Assembly (NCBI GenBank): GCA_944739405.2 | Contig: OX123197.2 | Coordinates: 61,666,047-61,730,046 of the forward strand | From: Euclidia mi | Taxonomy: Eukaryota; Arthropoda; Insecta; Lepidoptera; Erebidae | Length of the DNA stretch: 64,000 nt | Reading direction: 5' to 3' | In this document: piece by piece, positions 45,457 to 55,971 of the stretch | How the letters are laid out: each line of letters starts with the position of its first letter | Position numbering within the stretch: the stretch's first letter is position 1 | Program-made: the position numbers and the translations under genes | Notes under the pieces: generated by a model | Told to the model about the DNA's origin: nothing | Databases searched by the model: none | What the model saw: only the letters and a program-made list of their open reading frames with translations

Positions 45457-45468
45457 AAATAATAATAA
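45455..45468 (+). repeat. TAA-rich tract right of the R4/Dong LINE
   Basis: taaataataataaat, followed by ctttatttagg, which is the inverse of a LINE tail (cctaaataaag + TTA repeats). Confidence 0.75.
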
Positions 45469-45469
45469 A

Positions 45470-47345
45470 TCTTTATTTAGGAATTTTTACACTCCATATT
45501 TTACACAGAAAAGGAACAAAAAAATAAATAAATAGAAACAAAACATATCAGTATTAAAAAGAAAATAAATGAAGTTACATGACAAACAAAATGAATATAT
45601 ATAACCTCTCTACGCTATTACAAAAAATTACGCTATTAGGTACAATTATTACGCTGCAATCTGTAACCATTTATTGTACATTGTGGTAGTATACAGTCTT
45701 TCAGAAAACTCTTTGATAATATTGTTCGTACACGAACCAACCCTCGACATGAATCCAGCGATTCGTTTTCTCTGGATGGCATTAAACGTATCCAACCTAG
45801 CTTCTGCGAACATACCCGACGCACTACAATGCGGCGCAAGACCCATTAGCTGTCTAAAGATGTTATTATACTGAACACGATTACCATCCAGAGACCTCTT
45901 CGTGTAACGCGTCCAGAGTTGGCACGTGTAGAAACACTGACAATATGTCCTAAAAAGATGTACCTTCGTCTGAGTGTCTTCTTTGAAAAATCTCCTCGCT
46001 ATCATATTGCCCTCTACTGACAGCGCTCTGCGTTGCCTGTCTATATCGGCATCGTCTTTGAAGTCTGACGTCAGTATATGACCAAGGTACTTAAACCTCT
46101 CTACTACTTTGACTCGCTGACCTCCTATCCAAACTGGTGGGACGTTTTGTGGTCCTCTTCCTGACCTAAATATTAACAATTCTGTCTTCTTTGCATTATA
46201 CACCAAGTTATGTTCTCTAGCGTATCTCTCACAAATTGCCATCAGTTTCCTTAAACCCTTAATTGAGGGGCTGAGTAGGACCATATCATCAGCGTAGCTC
46301 AGGTTGTTGACATACCTGTCTCCAAGCCTAAGCCCCACCGCAGTCTCACTCAGCTCCTCAATCAAGTCATTCATATAGATATTAAATAGGTCAGGAGAGG
46401 TTAACCCACCCTGCCTTACGCCACAAGATAGTTTATAGCTATCCGACCTAGCTGATTCCCACCTGACGTTGTTCGCCTGATTAGAATACCAATATCTAAT
46501 CAGTCCAACAACTCCAGGCGCGATATAAGTTTTACCTAGTTTCACCCATAGCAAGTCATGATTGATAGTATCAAAGGCACGGCTTAGATCAAGGAAACAA
46601 GCGTAAACACTTGTCTCCTGTTCCACATATTGCGATACAACTTGCTTCAGGGAGAAGATAGCCATATCTGTTGAAACTTCAGGTCGAAAACCGAACTGCC
46701 TGTCATTTAGGCTAAGTGCGGGACTTAACTTTTTATGTAGCAGGCGCTCAAGCACCTTGGCCACAACCGTTGCCAGCGAAATGGGTCTATAATTCGACAT
46801 GCTAGTAGCATCCCCAGTTTTATTCTTAATTATAGGCACAACCAATGTACGTATAAGTTCCTCAGGCAAGTATTGGTGCCGTGCACAAAGATTGAACAGT
46901 AAAGTTAAGGTATCAGCAATATACTTTCCTGCGTATAACAGATGCTCAATACTCAAGCCATCGTGCCCTGGGGATTTCCCTCGCTTCATTGTCCTGAGAA
47001 CCTCAACAACATCATCAATCGACACCTGGAAAGCCCCCTCCTCAACACTTTTACAACAACTTGACGAAGGCACAGGTACTGCTGGATTAATTAAAGTCTG
47101 ATTTACATTAAAATGCGTACTAAAGTTATTTGCAATAGCTCTCTTGTCAGATTCACCCTCTACACTGACTGGTGTGCTGGTTTTTGGGTTGAGTTTTTTA
47201 ACTTCCGTCCAAAAACCCGTGAAATTTTTAGACGAAGCATGATGCGCTAACATATTCATTTTAATCTTCTCCTGGTTATTTTGAACATATTTCAAGGCAG
47301 CTTTAAAGTCTTTACGCGCTGTACGCATTAGATCGTAATATATGA
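45470..47345 (-). mobile_element. Jockey-superfamily LINE, 5'-truncated (minus)
   Basis: Contains an uninterrupted RT ORF (below), a short A/T-rich 3' UTR (45470-45648) and a 3' end cctaaataaagatttattat at the left edge. The endonuclease is missing and coding begins near 47345 with YYDLMRTARKDFKAAL. Its TTA-rich tail appears to be the target used by the R4/Dong element. Confidence 0.82.
45649..47328 (-). CDS. LINE reverse transcriptase, open over 559 codons
   Basis: Longest undamaged protein in the window. Motifs: VLRTMKRGKSPGHDGLSIEH, NYRPISLATVVAKVLERLL, RQFGFRPEVSTDMAIFSLK, ACFLDLSRAFDTINHDLL, CGVRQGGLTSPDLFNIYMND and NLSYADDMVLLSP (YADD at about 46286-46297). Then come VYNAKKTELLIF, ERFKYLGHILTSDF and a thumb/C-terminal region to the stop at 45649. 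It lacks the endonuclease, so the copy is dead on arrival despite the open frame. The clade is uncertain (Rex1/CR1-like by look). The start at 47328 is simply the first ATG after the truncation point. Confidence 0.88.
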   Translation of the reverse strand: MRTARKDFKAALKYVQNNQEKIKMNMLAHHASSKNFTGFWTEVKKLNPKTSTPVSVEGESDKRAIANNFSTHFNVNQTLINPAVPVPSSSCCKSVEEGAFQVSIDDVVEVLRTMKRGKSPGHDGLSIEHLLYAGKYIADTLTLLFNLCARHQYLPEELIRTLVVPIIKNKTGDATSMSNYRPISLATVVAKVLERLLHKKLSPALSLNDRQFGFRPEVSTDMAIFSLKQVVSQYVEQETSVYACFLDLSRAFDTINHDLLWVKLGKTYIAPGVVGLIRYWYSNQANNVRWESARSDSYKLSCGVRQGGLTSPDLFNIYMNDLIEELSETAVGLRLGDRYVNNLSYADDMVLLSPSIKGLRKLMAICERYAREHNLVYNAKKTELLIFRSGRGPQNVPPVWIGGQRVKVVERFKYLGHILTSDFKDDADIDRQRRALSVEGNMIARRFFKEDTQTKVHLFRTYCQCFYTCQLWTRYTKRSLDGNRVQYNNIFRQLMGLAPHCSASGMFAEARLDTFNAIQRKRIAGFMSRVGSCTNNIIKEFSERLYTTTMYNKWLQIAA

Positions 47346-48368
47346 CGTCGGTTGTATTTAGCTCCTACTTTGTCAATAGCCTAACAAACGCATATTTTAA
47401 GAAAAATACTGTGTATATATTAGTTCAGACTAACAGCATTCAATAAGAATAACCCGAATAAACATAATCAAAAAGATGGCGCGAAAGCTGTACGAAGCGG
47501 AGGGCAAATCAACATTATCTTAGGACTAAATTACACCCCGTCATGATCCACTTTAATCAAGGCCCTAAGACCATTAAAGGATGTTCCAGCAAATTTGATG
47601 AAAAAAATAAAAAGACGGCAAGGGCAAAATGGCCTCAAGACGATTGTGTGAGATTTCAATGGTATTGGATCCTGTGATCTTTAATGCGAGAGGGCTGAAG
47701 TTTCGTTATGGCGATGCTATACTGTAAGCCTTTTGCCGGATTTGCCGTGATAATTAAGGGAATGGTTATTGTGCTCCCTGATAACATGTTCCATGTTATA
47801 TTGGAGGGATGAGTCCTGTACTTTACTAGAGTACTTGCTTCTAAGGGTACATTGTTGACATTATTTTATTATTCTGTTTAGGTACAATAAGGTTTTTTTC
47901 CTCGAAATCTTGATGGAAATTAGATCTCATTACAAGGCAAGTATCAAATTAAGAACTATAATATAATCAATGGAGGTCATCATTTATTCAAATTGTATTA
48001 TTTTTTCTGTAGTAAAGAGACAGTTTGCAAAAATGTAGTATCATTCTATTTAGAATCACTTTTACACAGATAATTTAAACTATAGTAAAGAAATTATTAA
48101 ATGATCCCACACGAGGCAAATATTAATTTATATTTACATAGATAATAATCATTTAAAGACCTTGATAATATCCAAGAACCCCGCAAATCCGTGCCACTCA
48201 CAAACATTTAAAGCTAACTGTCCTATATCCTAGTTAATACTAAAACGTTGTCTAAGTACATAAAGGTCTAAATAAGCGCCTAAGGTCGTATGTATTCCCA
48301 AGTGCTCATAGTTCAGATTTTAGCCAGACTAATGATCTTAATGATTTTTACGTGACAAAATTATTTGA
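47346..48368. other. Non-coding stretch, nothing recognised
   Basis: About 1 kb without recognisable genes or repeats. Confidence 0.4.
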
Positions 48369-48618
48369 CTGCCTCGTTGGTCACGCGGCATAAAAGTGCA
48401 TGTGGGATTGGGAGGTCTCAGGTTCGATTCCCGGGTCGGGCAAAGTGTTATTGTTCTTTTCCATTAGGAAATTCTCAGTAGCAGCTCGGAATCTGGTAAT
48501 GTGCCCGATACGGCAATAGGCTCGCCCTCTATTACGTGGGACCTAAAAAAATCACGGCGAATGTGAATGTAATATTACACCTCTGCTTACCCCTTCGGGG
48601 AAACAGGCGAGTCTATTA
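48369..48618 (+). repeat. tRNA-headed SINE with RTE tail
   Basis: Head ctgcctcgttggtcacgcgg, B-box-like aggttcgattcccgg, then attctcagtagcagctcgga, ggcaataggctcgccctcta, cctctgcttaccccttcgg and aacaggcgagtctat with (AAAT)n. Plus-strand sister of 28977-29241 and 62067-62306. Confidence 0.85.
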
Positions 48619-49251
48619 ATAAATAAATATAAATAAATTATTTGCTTTTCCTCTGTGTCTAAGTACTGAGAAAATGGGTGAAGGAAATTCGGTTGATTCG
48701 TAGAATAGTGACGGTTAGGTCACAGCTAAAAACAAATCTCCCATCAGTGTCTTATTCTCAATGAGCTGAAGATTTGGTTTCAAGTCCAGGTTGTGTATAT
48801 TTGGGTCAAAATTAGTAAAAATTCATAATGTTGTATGATGTATACAAATCGCGAAAGTTTAAAATCGATTAAAATTCAAAATGTTTAATATTTTCAATCC
48901 ATCGTATCCAGAAGAGTATGGTGTCCATAAGGTACTCGAAAATGGAATATACCTAAAGGATGCCGCATCTGCGTCCGCATATTCTTTTTTAAATTAAAGC
49001 GAAATTTTGGTTCTGCCCGTTTCCAGGGGAATTTCGGAAAAATCTTTTAGTGAACACCTGCGCTGCCCCATAGTAATAACGCGTTTTGCACGCGTTATAT
49101 AAATATTAATAAGAATACAAATCACGAAAGTTTGGTAGAATTTCACCATTATTTTTATACTCTTAAATTCAGATAGAAAATCATCATTTCATCTTTATTT
49201 TTTTGCTCGACTACGGCAAAGCCAAAGGAGGGTTATGATTTTTACAGGCTA
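48619..49251. other. Mostly unrecognised, with a worn Helitron scrap
   Basis: 49010-49070 (ttctgcccgtttccagggga then atttcggaaaaatctttta) resembles the inner part of the 208-bp Helitron family in reverse. The rest is unrecognised. Confidence 0.4.
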
Positions 49252-49433
49252 CTAGCTGACCCGGCAAACGTTGTTTTGCAAAATTTTTTTGTTTTTTTTT
49301 TTTTTTTAAATAGATGTTGGCCGATTCTCATAGATACCGGATAAGCACAAAAAATTTCATCAAAATCGGTCAAGCCGTTTCTGAGGAGTATGGGAACGAA
49401 AACTGTGACACGAGAATTTTATATATTAGAAGA
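49252..49433 (-). mobile_element. Helitron-like element, third family
   Basis: Minus strand starts near TCTTCTAATATATAAAATTC, includes gaaacggcttgaccgatttt and ends gtttgccgggtcagCTAG at 49252. TC...CTAG ends fit Helitrons. A T-rich run (49287-49308) lies near its 3' side. Confidence 0.7.
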
Positions 49434-50836
49434 AGATGTATGTGTGTATGTTCATCTGTTCCCTCATAGCTCCTAAGCTACTTATCGGAACTCGACAAAT
49501 GAGGTGTTGTTAGAACTGTCTTGATTGTCCGCTGAACATAGGCTATGTGACGTGTCACAAAACTCAATGTGGCGCCCTCTAGCGCCAAAAAGTATTGTGT
49601 TAAAAAATTAAAATGAGATAAACACATCGTGTTTGATATCGTTTGAAAGGGCGTCACATGCACATTTCCAAAATATTGCTTAAATTTAAAGTGGCACCCT
49701 CTAGAGGATTAAAAATTATGTGTCAAAAAAGTTTACAATTTAGCTTTTGCAAGTAAATAGTATAAAAGCACAGTGATTTAAAACCAAAATAGTTTAAATA
49801 ATAAAAAAACTAAAACCTGCTAAAACTTAAAGCTGAAAAAGTATGAAACAAGATTTTCAGGATGCTGAAATAAACGAGGTTACTGGAAAAACAATAACAG
49901 AACAAAATTAAGAGCCGTAGTTAAACGTTATATAGAACCGTAACAAAACAATTATTAACGTGTGACTGTCGCTCTTATTTTTGCTCTGTTATTGTTTTTG
50001 ATCGTCTGTAATTAAGTTATAACAAAAATCTATCAACTGATATTTATTAAGTCGTGGTACAAGATCAAATAGTCAATTATCGATGAATCACACACGCAAT
50101 TTATTTTCCTTTCAGCTTACAAATAACGTAGTCGTGACATAATTCGTATAGAACGTAGGTGCCGTTTAAAATGCCCTTAGGCTGATCGCTTGCTGTACGA
50201 AAGTATTTTGTACGTACTTTGGTAGGTATGTATAGTTACTTATACTTGATGAACTACACGACTGGCGAAACTATGCATTTGAATATCTACGCTTGTATAT
50301 GACTGTGAAAAACTATTCGTGTACTGACAGATTATTTGGTTCCTTGATTTAGGCCTGCTTGATAGAGGTGAGCTATTTAACAGGGTATTAAACCCCCTTC
50401 CCACGGTATATAGTATTGAGTATGGACGCGCGCGGTAACTTTGAAGTTACACCACGGGTCAGGTTACTTCATAGGTACAGTCGAACAACTTCCCGCTAGA
50501 TCACCATAAGGGCGAGAATCGCTCAGCAAGACATCGTCGCTTCCAGTGCTACTTAACCTGCACATTGACACTCGTATACAAAACCAGTTTCTAGTTTTCC
50601 TCGATTCTATGAGCGAGCCAAGGGATTTTTTTTCAAACTGGTCCACCGCCGACTTGTTTGATTGTATCGTGCGCGTCCGTTCACAAAAGCGCGCGCTAAG
50701 GGTAGTCGGCTTTTCACATATTTTATGCCGATATCCAGAATTTTACAGTGTACTAAAATATGTTGCATCATATTCGTCAGATAGCTTTTCGCAGTCCTCT
50801 GCTGGACATAATATGCCTCTCCTAATTTGCATCAGA
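49434..50836. other. Non-coding stretch
   Basis: A phrase recurs at 49570-49582 (gtggcgccctcta) and 49692-49704 (gtggcaccctcta), about 120 bp apart, suggesting a worn duplication. No gene. The 104-aa ORF at 50546 runs into the SINE and has no family features. Confidence 0.4.
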
Positions 50837-51045
50837 CTGCCTCCGTGGTCCAGTGGATAGCGTATGCGACTGCTTACCGGAGGTACGGGTTCGATTCCCG
50901 GATCGGACAAAATCGGTGTTACTGGGTTTTTCAAAATTCGGCGCCTATTACGTGTCACCTAAAAATTCATGGCGAAATGTGAGTGTAATGTTACACCTCT
51001 GCCAACCCCTTCGGGGATACAGGCGTAAGTCTATAAAAAAAAAAA
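50837..51045 (+). repeat. tRNA-headed SINE with RTE tail (short form)
   Basis: Head ctgcctccgtggtccagtgg, atagcgtatgcgactgc, B-box-like gggttcgattcccgg. It then goes quickly to ggcgcctattacgtgtcacc, cctctgccaaccccttcgg and ggatacaggcgtaagtctat plus A-run. The middle is shorter than in 54872-55128. The 36 bases of spacer beyond it lead to an inverted tail. Confidence 0.82.
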
Positions 51046-51081
51046 TATCTGTAGCGGCGTTAGGCCACATACAAATTGTAC

Positions 51082-51222
51082 TACATACATACATACATAC
51101 ATATCGTCACGCCTTTTATCCCCGAAGGGGTAGGCAGAGGTGTATTTCTACACCCACTTTTCGCCAGATATACTTTAGTCCCACGTAATAAGGGGCGAGC
51201 CTATTGCCGTATTTGGAACAAA
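51082..51222 (-). repeat. RTE-type SINE tail fragment, inverted
   Basis: (CATA)n, cgtcacgccttttatccccg, aaggggtaggcagaggtgta, gccagatatactttagtccc. Opposite orientation to the SINE ending at 51045, so the two tails face each other. Confidence 0.72.
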
Positions 51223-51387
51223 ATGTATTATAGTTGACCTTGCAGTCCCAATTCATTTCGAAGCAGTCTGATACCTTCACCATTTCTAAGAAACAATCTT
51301 CATCAGCACTTAGAAACTTTAAGACATTATTATATTCGGCGAAAAACTAGATATTAGAATATCATTTACGGCTTTCAAAATGGATAC

Positions 51388-51938
51388 TAAGGGCTAGCGC
51401 ATACATACAACTTTTAGTCGAACAACTATTTTGTTGTGTATCATATTATGTTTAAAAGAATATATTAAAGCGCACATATTGTCAATTGGATAGTTGCTCG
51501 ACAAAAAAGTCAAAAAGCTTATCGATTTGCTTTTGATTTAAAAGTTGGACAACTATCGATCAAGTGCTCAATTTGTATTGCATTGTATTGATGTGCACAG
51601 ACCATCGATTAAACAGTCGATCCGCGACTGACAACGACTGCCAATCTCGTATAAGGATTTGAAGCGGCGCCACGTATCTATCTTCTTTTTTTAGTTCTCT
51701 TAAAATTTCTACACAGCAAAGCATAAACTAAAACTTTCTTGTTAATCGACATTGTTTGTAAACACCTTGACTCGAGCGTTGCTGAATAAAGACTGGTTGA
51801 TTTGAGGAGATAAAAGAATCGATTCTATGCGCACGTCCATCAACTAAACTGTTTGATTGAGTAGAAATCACAAAAAGTACAAAACTCGACGAAAGAGTTT
51901 AGTCGATGCAACAGTTGTATGTATGCGCTCGGCCTAAC
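51388..51938. mobile_element. Foldback/MITE-like element
   Basis: Left end ggctagcgcatacatacaac and right end gttgtatgtatgcgctcggc are inverted copies. A core of 17 bp, AGCGCATACATACAACT, matches perfectly, with partial matching outside. Secondary repeats inside (tagtcgaacaact on the left, cgactaaac read on the minus strand at the right) extend the symmetry. No transposase ORF. Class and target duplication not resolved. Confidence 0.65.
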
Positions 51939-52060
51939 TAGTGACTGCCTAAGGTCAAGTCTTCCCTCAAGACGGCTTCTGTAAAGCATTCGAAATTTGG
52001 TATTATACCTAATAAAAATGTAGATCATTCGGTTAAAATGTAATCTCAGTAAAACCAATC

Positions 52061-52263
52061 ATCATCATCCTCATAGCCTTATCCCAGTTTCAATCTGGGG
52101 TTCGCTTATTAGTCTAACCGGATTTGGCTGAATATTAGCTTTTCCACAGAGCGACTGCCTGTCTGACCTCCGCAACCCGAAGGGATAGCGATATTCCGTG
52201 GTTTAGACTGGTGTCAGTTTATTTAGAAGGTACTGACATCCTGTAACGACTGTCAGTAAAACC
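52061..52263 (-). repeat. SINE tail fragment, 'GGGATAAGGCTATGAGG' form
   Basis: atcatcatcctcatagcctt, atcccagtttcaatctgggg, cacagagcgactgcctgtct, gcaacccgaagggatagcga and ggtactgacatcctgtaacg. This is the clearest copy of the 3' half of this SINE. The head is absent. Confidence 0.72.
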
Positions 52264-52750
52264 AATATATCACGAGAAAATCCGTAAACTGTAGTTAAAT
52301 TTAAATCACGAAGGGAAATGTTTGAAGCAATGCAAGACCTCGATATGCACGAGATATAAAAAACAAAGGTAAGCAAAGAGAGGAGAATATGTAAAAAAAG
52401 ATACGGAGAGGTATATTTTTAAATATTTACCGATACGAAAATAAGCCATGAACTAAATTGAGCGACCCAAACCCTTACATCTCAGGTTATCCACACAGAA
52501 ATTAAACAAATAGGATCGCCTTTGTTGAGGTTCCCTTCCGATCCAAAAGATTCCATGACGCCCTTATGACCCAACAATAAAAAATAATAGCTGAGGGATT
52601 TTTCCCTTTTGCTAGACGAACATTCAGCCTCCATATGCCTGTATGTATGGAAATAAGTATTTCTAATGTTGTATATTTTTATAATATTCTATACATATTG
52701 AGTAAAGCTAGCAACATTGGGGATATATTGGGTATATGTTTTACTTTTAT
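52264..52750. other. AT-rich stretch, nothing recognised
   Basis: No supported feature. Confidence 0.4.
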
Positions 52751-52799
52751 ATCATCATCATCAGCCTTTAACAGTCCACTGCTGGACTAGGCCTTTCCT
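52751..52799 (-). repeat. 'CCACTGCTGGAC' repeat fragment
   Basis: atcatcatcatcagccttta then acagtccactgctggactag and gcctttcc. A short, diverged end of the family at 33624-33718. Confidence 0.5.
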
Positions 52800-53640
52800 T
52801 TAAAAGTAGGAGTTACTTTTATATAGTACCAAAATAACAAAACCTATAATATAACTATGTTATGTGGTACATATTCCAATATTTGTTTTTAACAGTTATT
52901 TTGTTTAGCAATCAATATTTCCAAACATTCGCGATTTCTTTATGTGAATGCATCTCGTGACATCGGTAATATGGGTATGTTGCATGAATTTTAAAATTAT
53001 TAAATTATTGATTTTTTTTTATTAAAATAGTTCTATATTCGGACTCAAAAGTGAAATCAGTCCATACCAACTATAAATAGATTTTTCATCTGAATTTAAA
53101 GTTCAAAATAGCTTACTAGCTTACTCATAAAAAGTTCTGTAACTTCCTTATCTAGTCTGCAATCCGTAATTCTAAATTGATTTCTATCAGCGACAGAAAG
53201 CAATTCCTCTGAACGATTCAATCGCCTCTTACTTCCAGACAGTAATCGATCACTAACGTCTAAAACTCATCTCTGTCAACCCCACCTTTTATATTAACAA
53301 ATTATCCTGTTTAATAAAACACATTTTTCCCAAAATGAAGGCGATTTTTGGCCGTTCAAATTACTGACAATTTGAAGTCATGTCATCTCAATAACAAACG
53401 CTGCAGATTTGATTACTTAATAGATGATAGCTGATAGCGATAAAGGAATGAAGTTTGAAATATATTTTTTTGTGTGTATTATTTAGCTCCTCCTCCTGTA
53501 TGTGTGCGTACAATAAAACCTGGTTGATAGCGCTACAATCGAACTTTACAAATTCAGTTTTGACGTTGTAGGGAATGATAACTCGCTTGCATTTGGTACA
53601 ATATGTATAAAAATTGGTAAGTATATTCTTTCTATGTCTA
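52800..53640. other. AT-rich stretch, nothing recognised
   Basis: The 106-aa minus ORF at 53388-53708 overlaps the LINE remnant and has no motifs of its own. Confidence 0.4.
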
Positions 53641-53900
53641 ATAAATCTTCTTTTGCCTGCCCTGTTCCATATTACTTGGGGTCGGCGCAGAAGGTCTTTC
53701 GCTTCCATTCTCTGCTATCAGCCGTCATCTGAATATTCACTCCCTAATCATTCATGTCATCCTTCACACAATTCATCCATCTTTTCTTTGGTATCCCTCA
53801 GCTCTTATATTCATCACCTTTCTAGTCACATGCTTTTCATCCCTCCTCAATACATGCCCATACCACGCTAGACGATATCCTTTCAGCTTTTCTTGCACCG
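53641..53900 (-). pseudogene. RTE-like LINE, RT C-terminal remnant
   Basis: Minus strand gives EKLKGYRLAWYGHVLRRDEK, HVTRKVMNIRAEGYQRK and, after a shift, the tryptophan-rich end. Here gcgccgaccccaagtaatat encodes the ADPK-like close seen in insect LINEs of this type. Motif order matches the C-terminus of RTE-like ORF2 proteins, a different subfamily from 12569-13321. Confidence 0.65.
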
Positions 53901-54871
53901 GTCTAATAAATATAACCGTTAAATGTATAATCCTCTTGGAATGTACCTTTGTAGTATATTGTACAGGAATACAATACAATTAAACTTTATAGCTGTAACA
54001 ATGAGTCAAGCTTACTAATAGCGCCTTCAAGCGCTGGACACTGCTAGTTCATATAATGCTATTTTTATTGTTACCAACCCGATCTGGCAATAGACTGCAA
54101 CCTTGCTTATGCTTATTACCAAAGCTTTCTAAAACTTGCCGATTTGCTTTTGTTGAAAAAGTGGATAACCTTGCATTAAGAAAATAACTGAGGAGCACAT
54201 ACAAAATACCAAAGATTACAAAAAGCACCATATACTAAGAATAGTCCAGTAAAATATATTTCCTTGTAATTTTACAAAACTATGGCAATTATAAAAAAAA
54301 ATGTTTTTATCGCTACCGCTTATCAGTTATGTCTTTAACAAAGAGGCAGTTATTGACGGCTGCGAACGAGGTCAAACAGGGCGCACAGCTTAAGTAAACG
54401 ACGATTTCATTCCGCTAACGACTAACAAAGAATTCGAGAGGGATTAGACGGCATATTACGTCACGGCGCCTGCGTTTTAAACGCTCCAGCAATCAGCTAA
54501 ATGCTTTTTGTGAATTGTGGAAGTGTACGTTGTGCAGACTATCATAACAAAGATTTGTTTTGGAATTTGGCATTCTAGTGTTTCTGCCTAGCATGACGGG
54601 TAAGAACCGTGAGTATGAATATGTATATATGGTATTTAACACATAAAACCTCACACAGAGAGCAATGAAAAATTTAAGTTGAAATATAAAAGGCGTATTA
54701 GTTGTAGATTTATATTCATATGAGAAAAAAAAAGCTCTATTTCAAAGCTAATCTACTTTAGATCACTTTGCTAGCTCAGTGCGAGCTGGTAGATTTCTGT
54801 AATCCAAGCTGTATGTTTGCTTGATTTTCCTCTTGAAGAATGCTAATTAGAATTCCATAACCTTAAACTAA
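53901..54871. other. Non-coding stretch, nothing recognised
   Basis: No supported gene or repeat. Confidence 0.4.
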
Positions 54872-55128
54872 CTGCTTCCGTGGTCCAGTGGATAGCGTAT
54901 GCGACTTCTGATCGGAGGTCCCGGGTTCGATTCCCGGGTCGGGCAAAAAGTGTTACTGTGTTTTTCCGAAATCTCAGTAGCAGCACGGAGTCTGGTGATG
55001 TGGCCAGTAACGGTAATAGGATCACCCCCCTATTACGTGGGACCTAAAACATTCATGGTGAAATGTGGGTGTAATATTACACCTCTGCCTACCACTTCAG
55101 GGATACACGCGTGGGCCTATAAAAAAAA
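54872..55128 (+). repeat. tRNA-headed SINE with RTE tail (long form)
   Basis: Head ctgcttccgtggtccagtgg, then atagcgtatgcgacttctga (a CTTCTGA anticodon-loop-like segment recalling tRNA-Arg(UCU)), B-box-like gggttcgattcccgg. Next come aatctcagtagcagcacgga, ctattacgtgggacctaaaa, cctctgcctaccacttca and acgcgtgggcctataa. The acceptor stem does not pair and a 3' SINE body follows, so it is not a tRNA gene. Confidence 0.83.
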
Positions 55129-55706
55129 CCTTAAAGAAAAAGCTATGGCACATTGACATAATTATATGTATAATTATATTTAAATACGGGAAGTTGTTAG
55201 CTTAAAATTCTAATCTGTTCTAGACTACATCATTTTAAAACCTTCCCATGTCATTGCCTTCTAACTACATAATTATCTAAATTCTTAGCCTGTTGCTTTA
55301 CACGGCAGGCTGGGCCGCTCTATTCTTAGCAAGGCACTCGGTCCTTAAATAGCTGAGGTAAATGAAGCGAATATCTACGTGGACGGAATATTGCGTCGAC
55401 ATGAAGTTTTTAATATCTTGATAAAATTTTGAAGAATGTTGTATTTGAAAAGCTAGGCAATATTAAAAATAAATATGTTTGCAATTGGCATAGTGATATA
55501 TGCGACCAACTCACAATTTGACTCTGAGCTTAGTGTTGTGGATTCGAACCATACGCAAGACACAAAACATTGTGTAGTCCACAAAAAAATGTGAACAAAT
55601 TATACGTAGACTTTTTCTTTTTCGTATTCTTTGGGTCATAACGTTAAAGTCATCTATCATCTACTCTCCGATTATATGTTTATAAAATCTCTCATTGTAC
55701 CGAATT
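55129..55706. other. Spacer, possibly a worn SINE at 55489-55600
   Basis: tgtggattcgaaccatacgc with cattgtgtagtccacaaaaa loosely matches the B-box and following body of the SINE at 19231-19432. The rest is unrecognised. Confidence 0.35.
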
Positions 55707-55971
55707 CATATCTTCACGCCTTTTATCCCCGAAGGGGTAAGCAGAGGTGTATTACACACCCACACTTCGCCAGATATGTTTCGGTCCCAATGTAATAGGG
55801 GGCGAGCCTATTGCCATCTACCGAGCACATTATTAAACGAGCGATAAATAACATTTTTTAATACACACATAACTTCGAAAAGTCAGAGGTGTGTGCCCGA
55901 GGTACCTGGGGATCGCACCCGAGACCATCGTCTCGGCAGTCCGTTACGTACACCACTGGGCTACCGCCGCT
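55707..55971 (-). repeat. SINE: 'GCGGTAGCC' head and body with RTE tail
   Basis: Close twin of 36181-36456. Minus strand: head agcggcggtagcccagtggt, ctcgggtgcgatcc (B box with one change), body gacttttcgaagttatgtgt, then ggcgaagtgtgggtg and the end cctctgcttaccccttcgg. The 80-aa plus ORF is an artefact. Confidence 0.83.

Noticed and set aside
54872..54950. tRNA-Arg-like sequence as a tRNA gene (also 19231, 20065, 48369, 50837)
   Set aside because: A and B boxes are present, but acceptor stems do not pair, and each is followed by a conserved non-tRNA body and a LINE-like tail. They are SINE heads.
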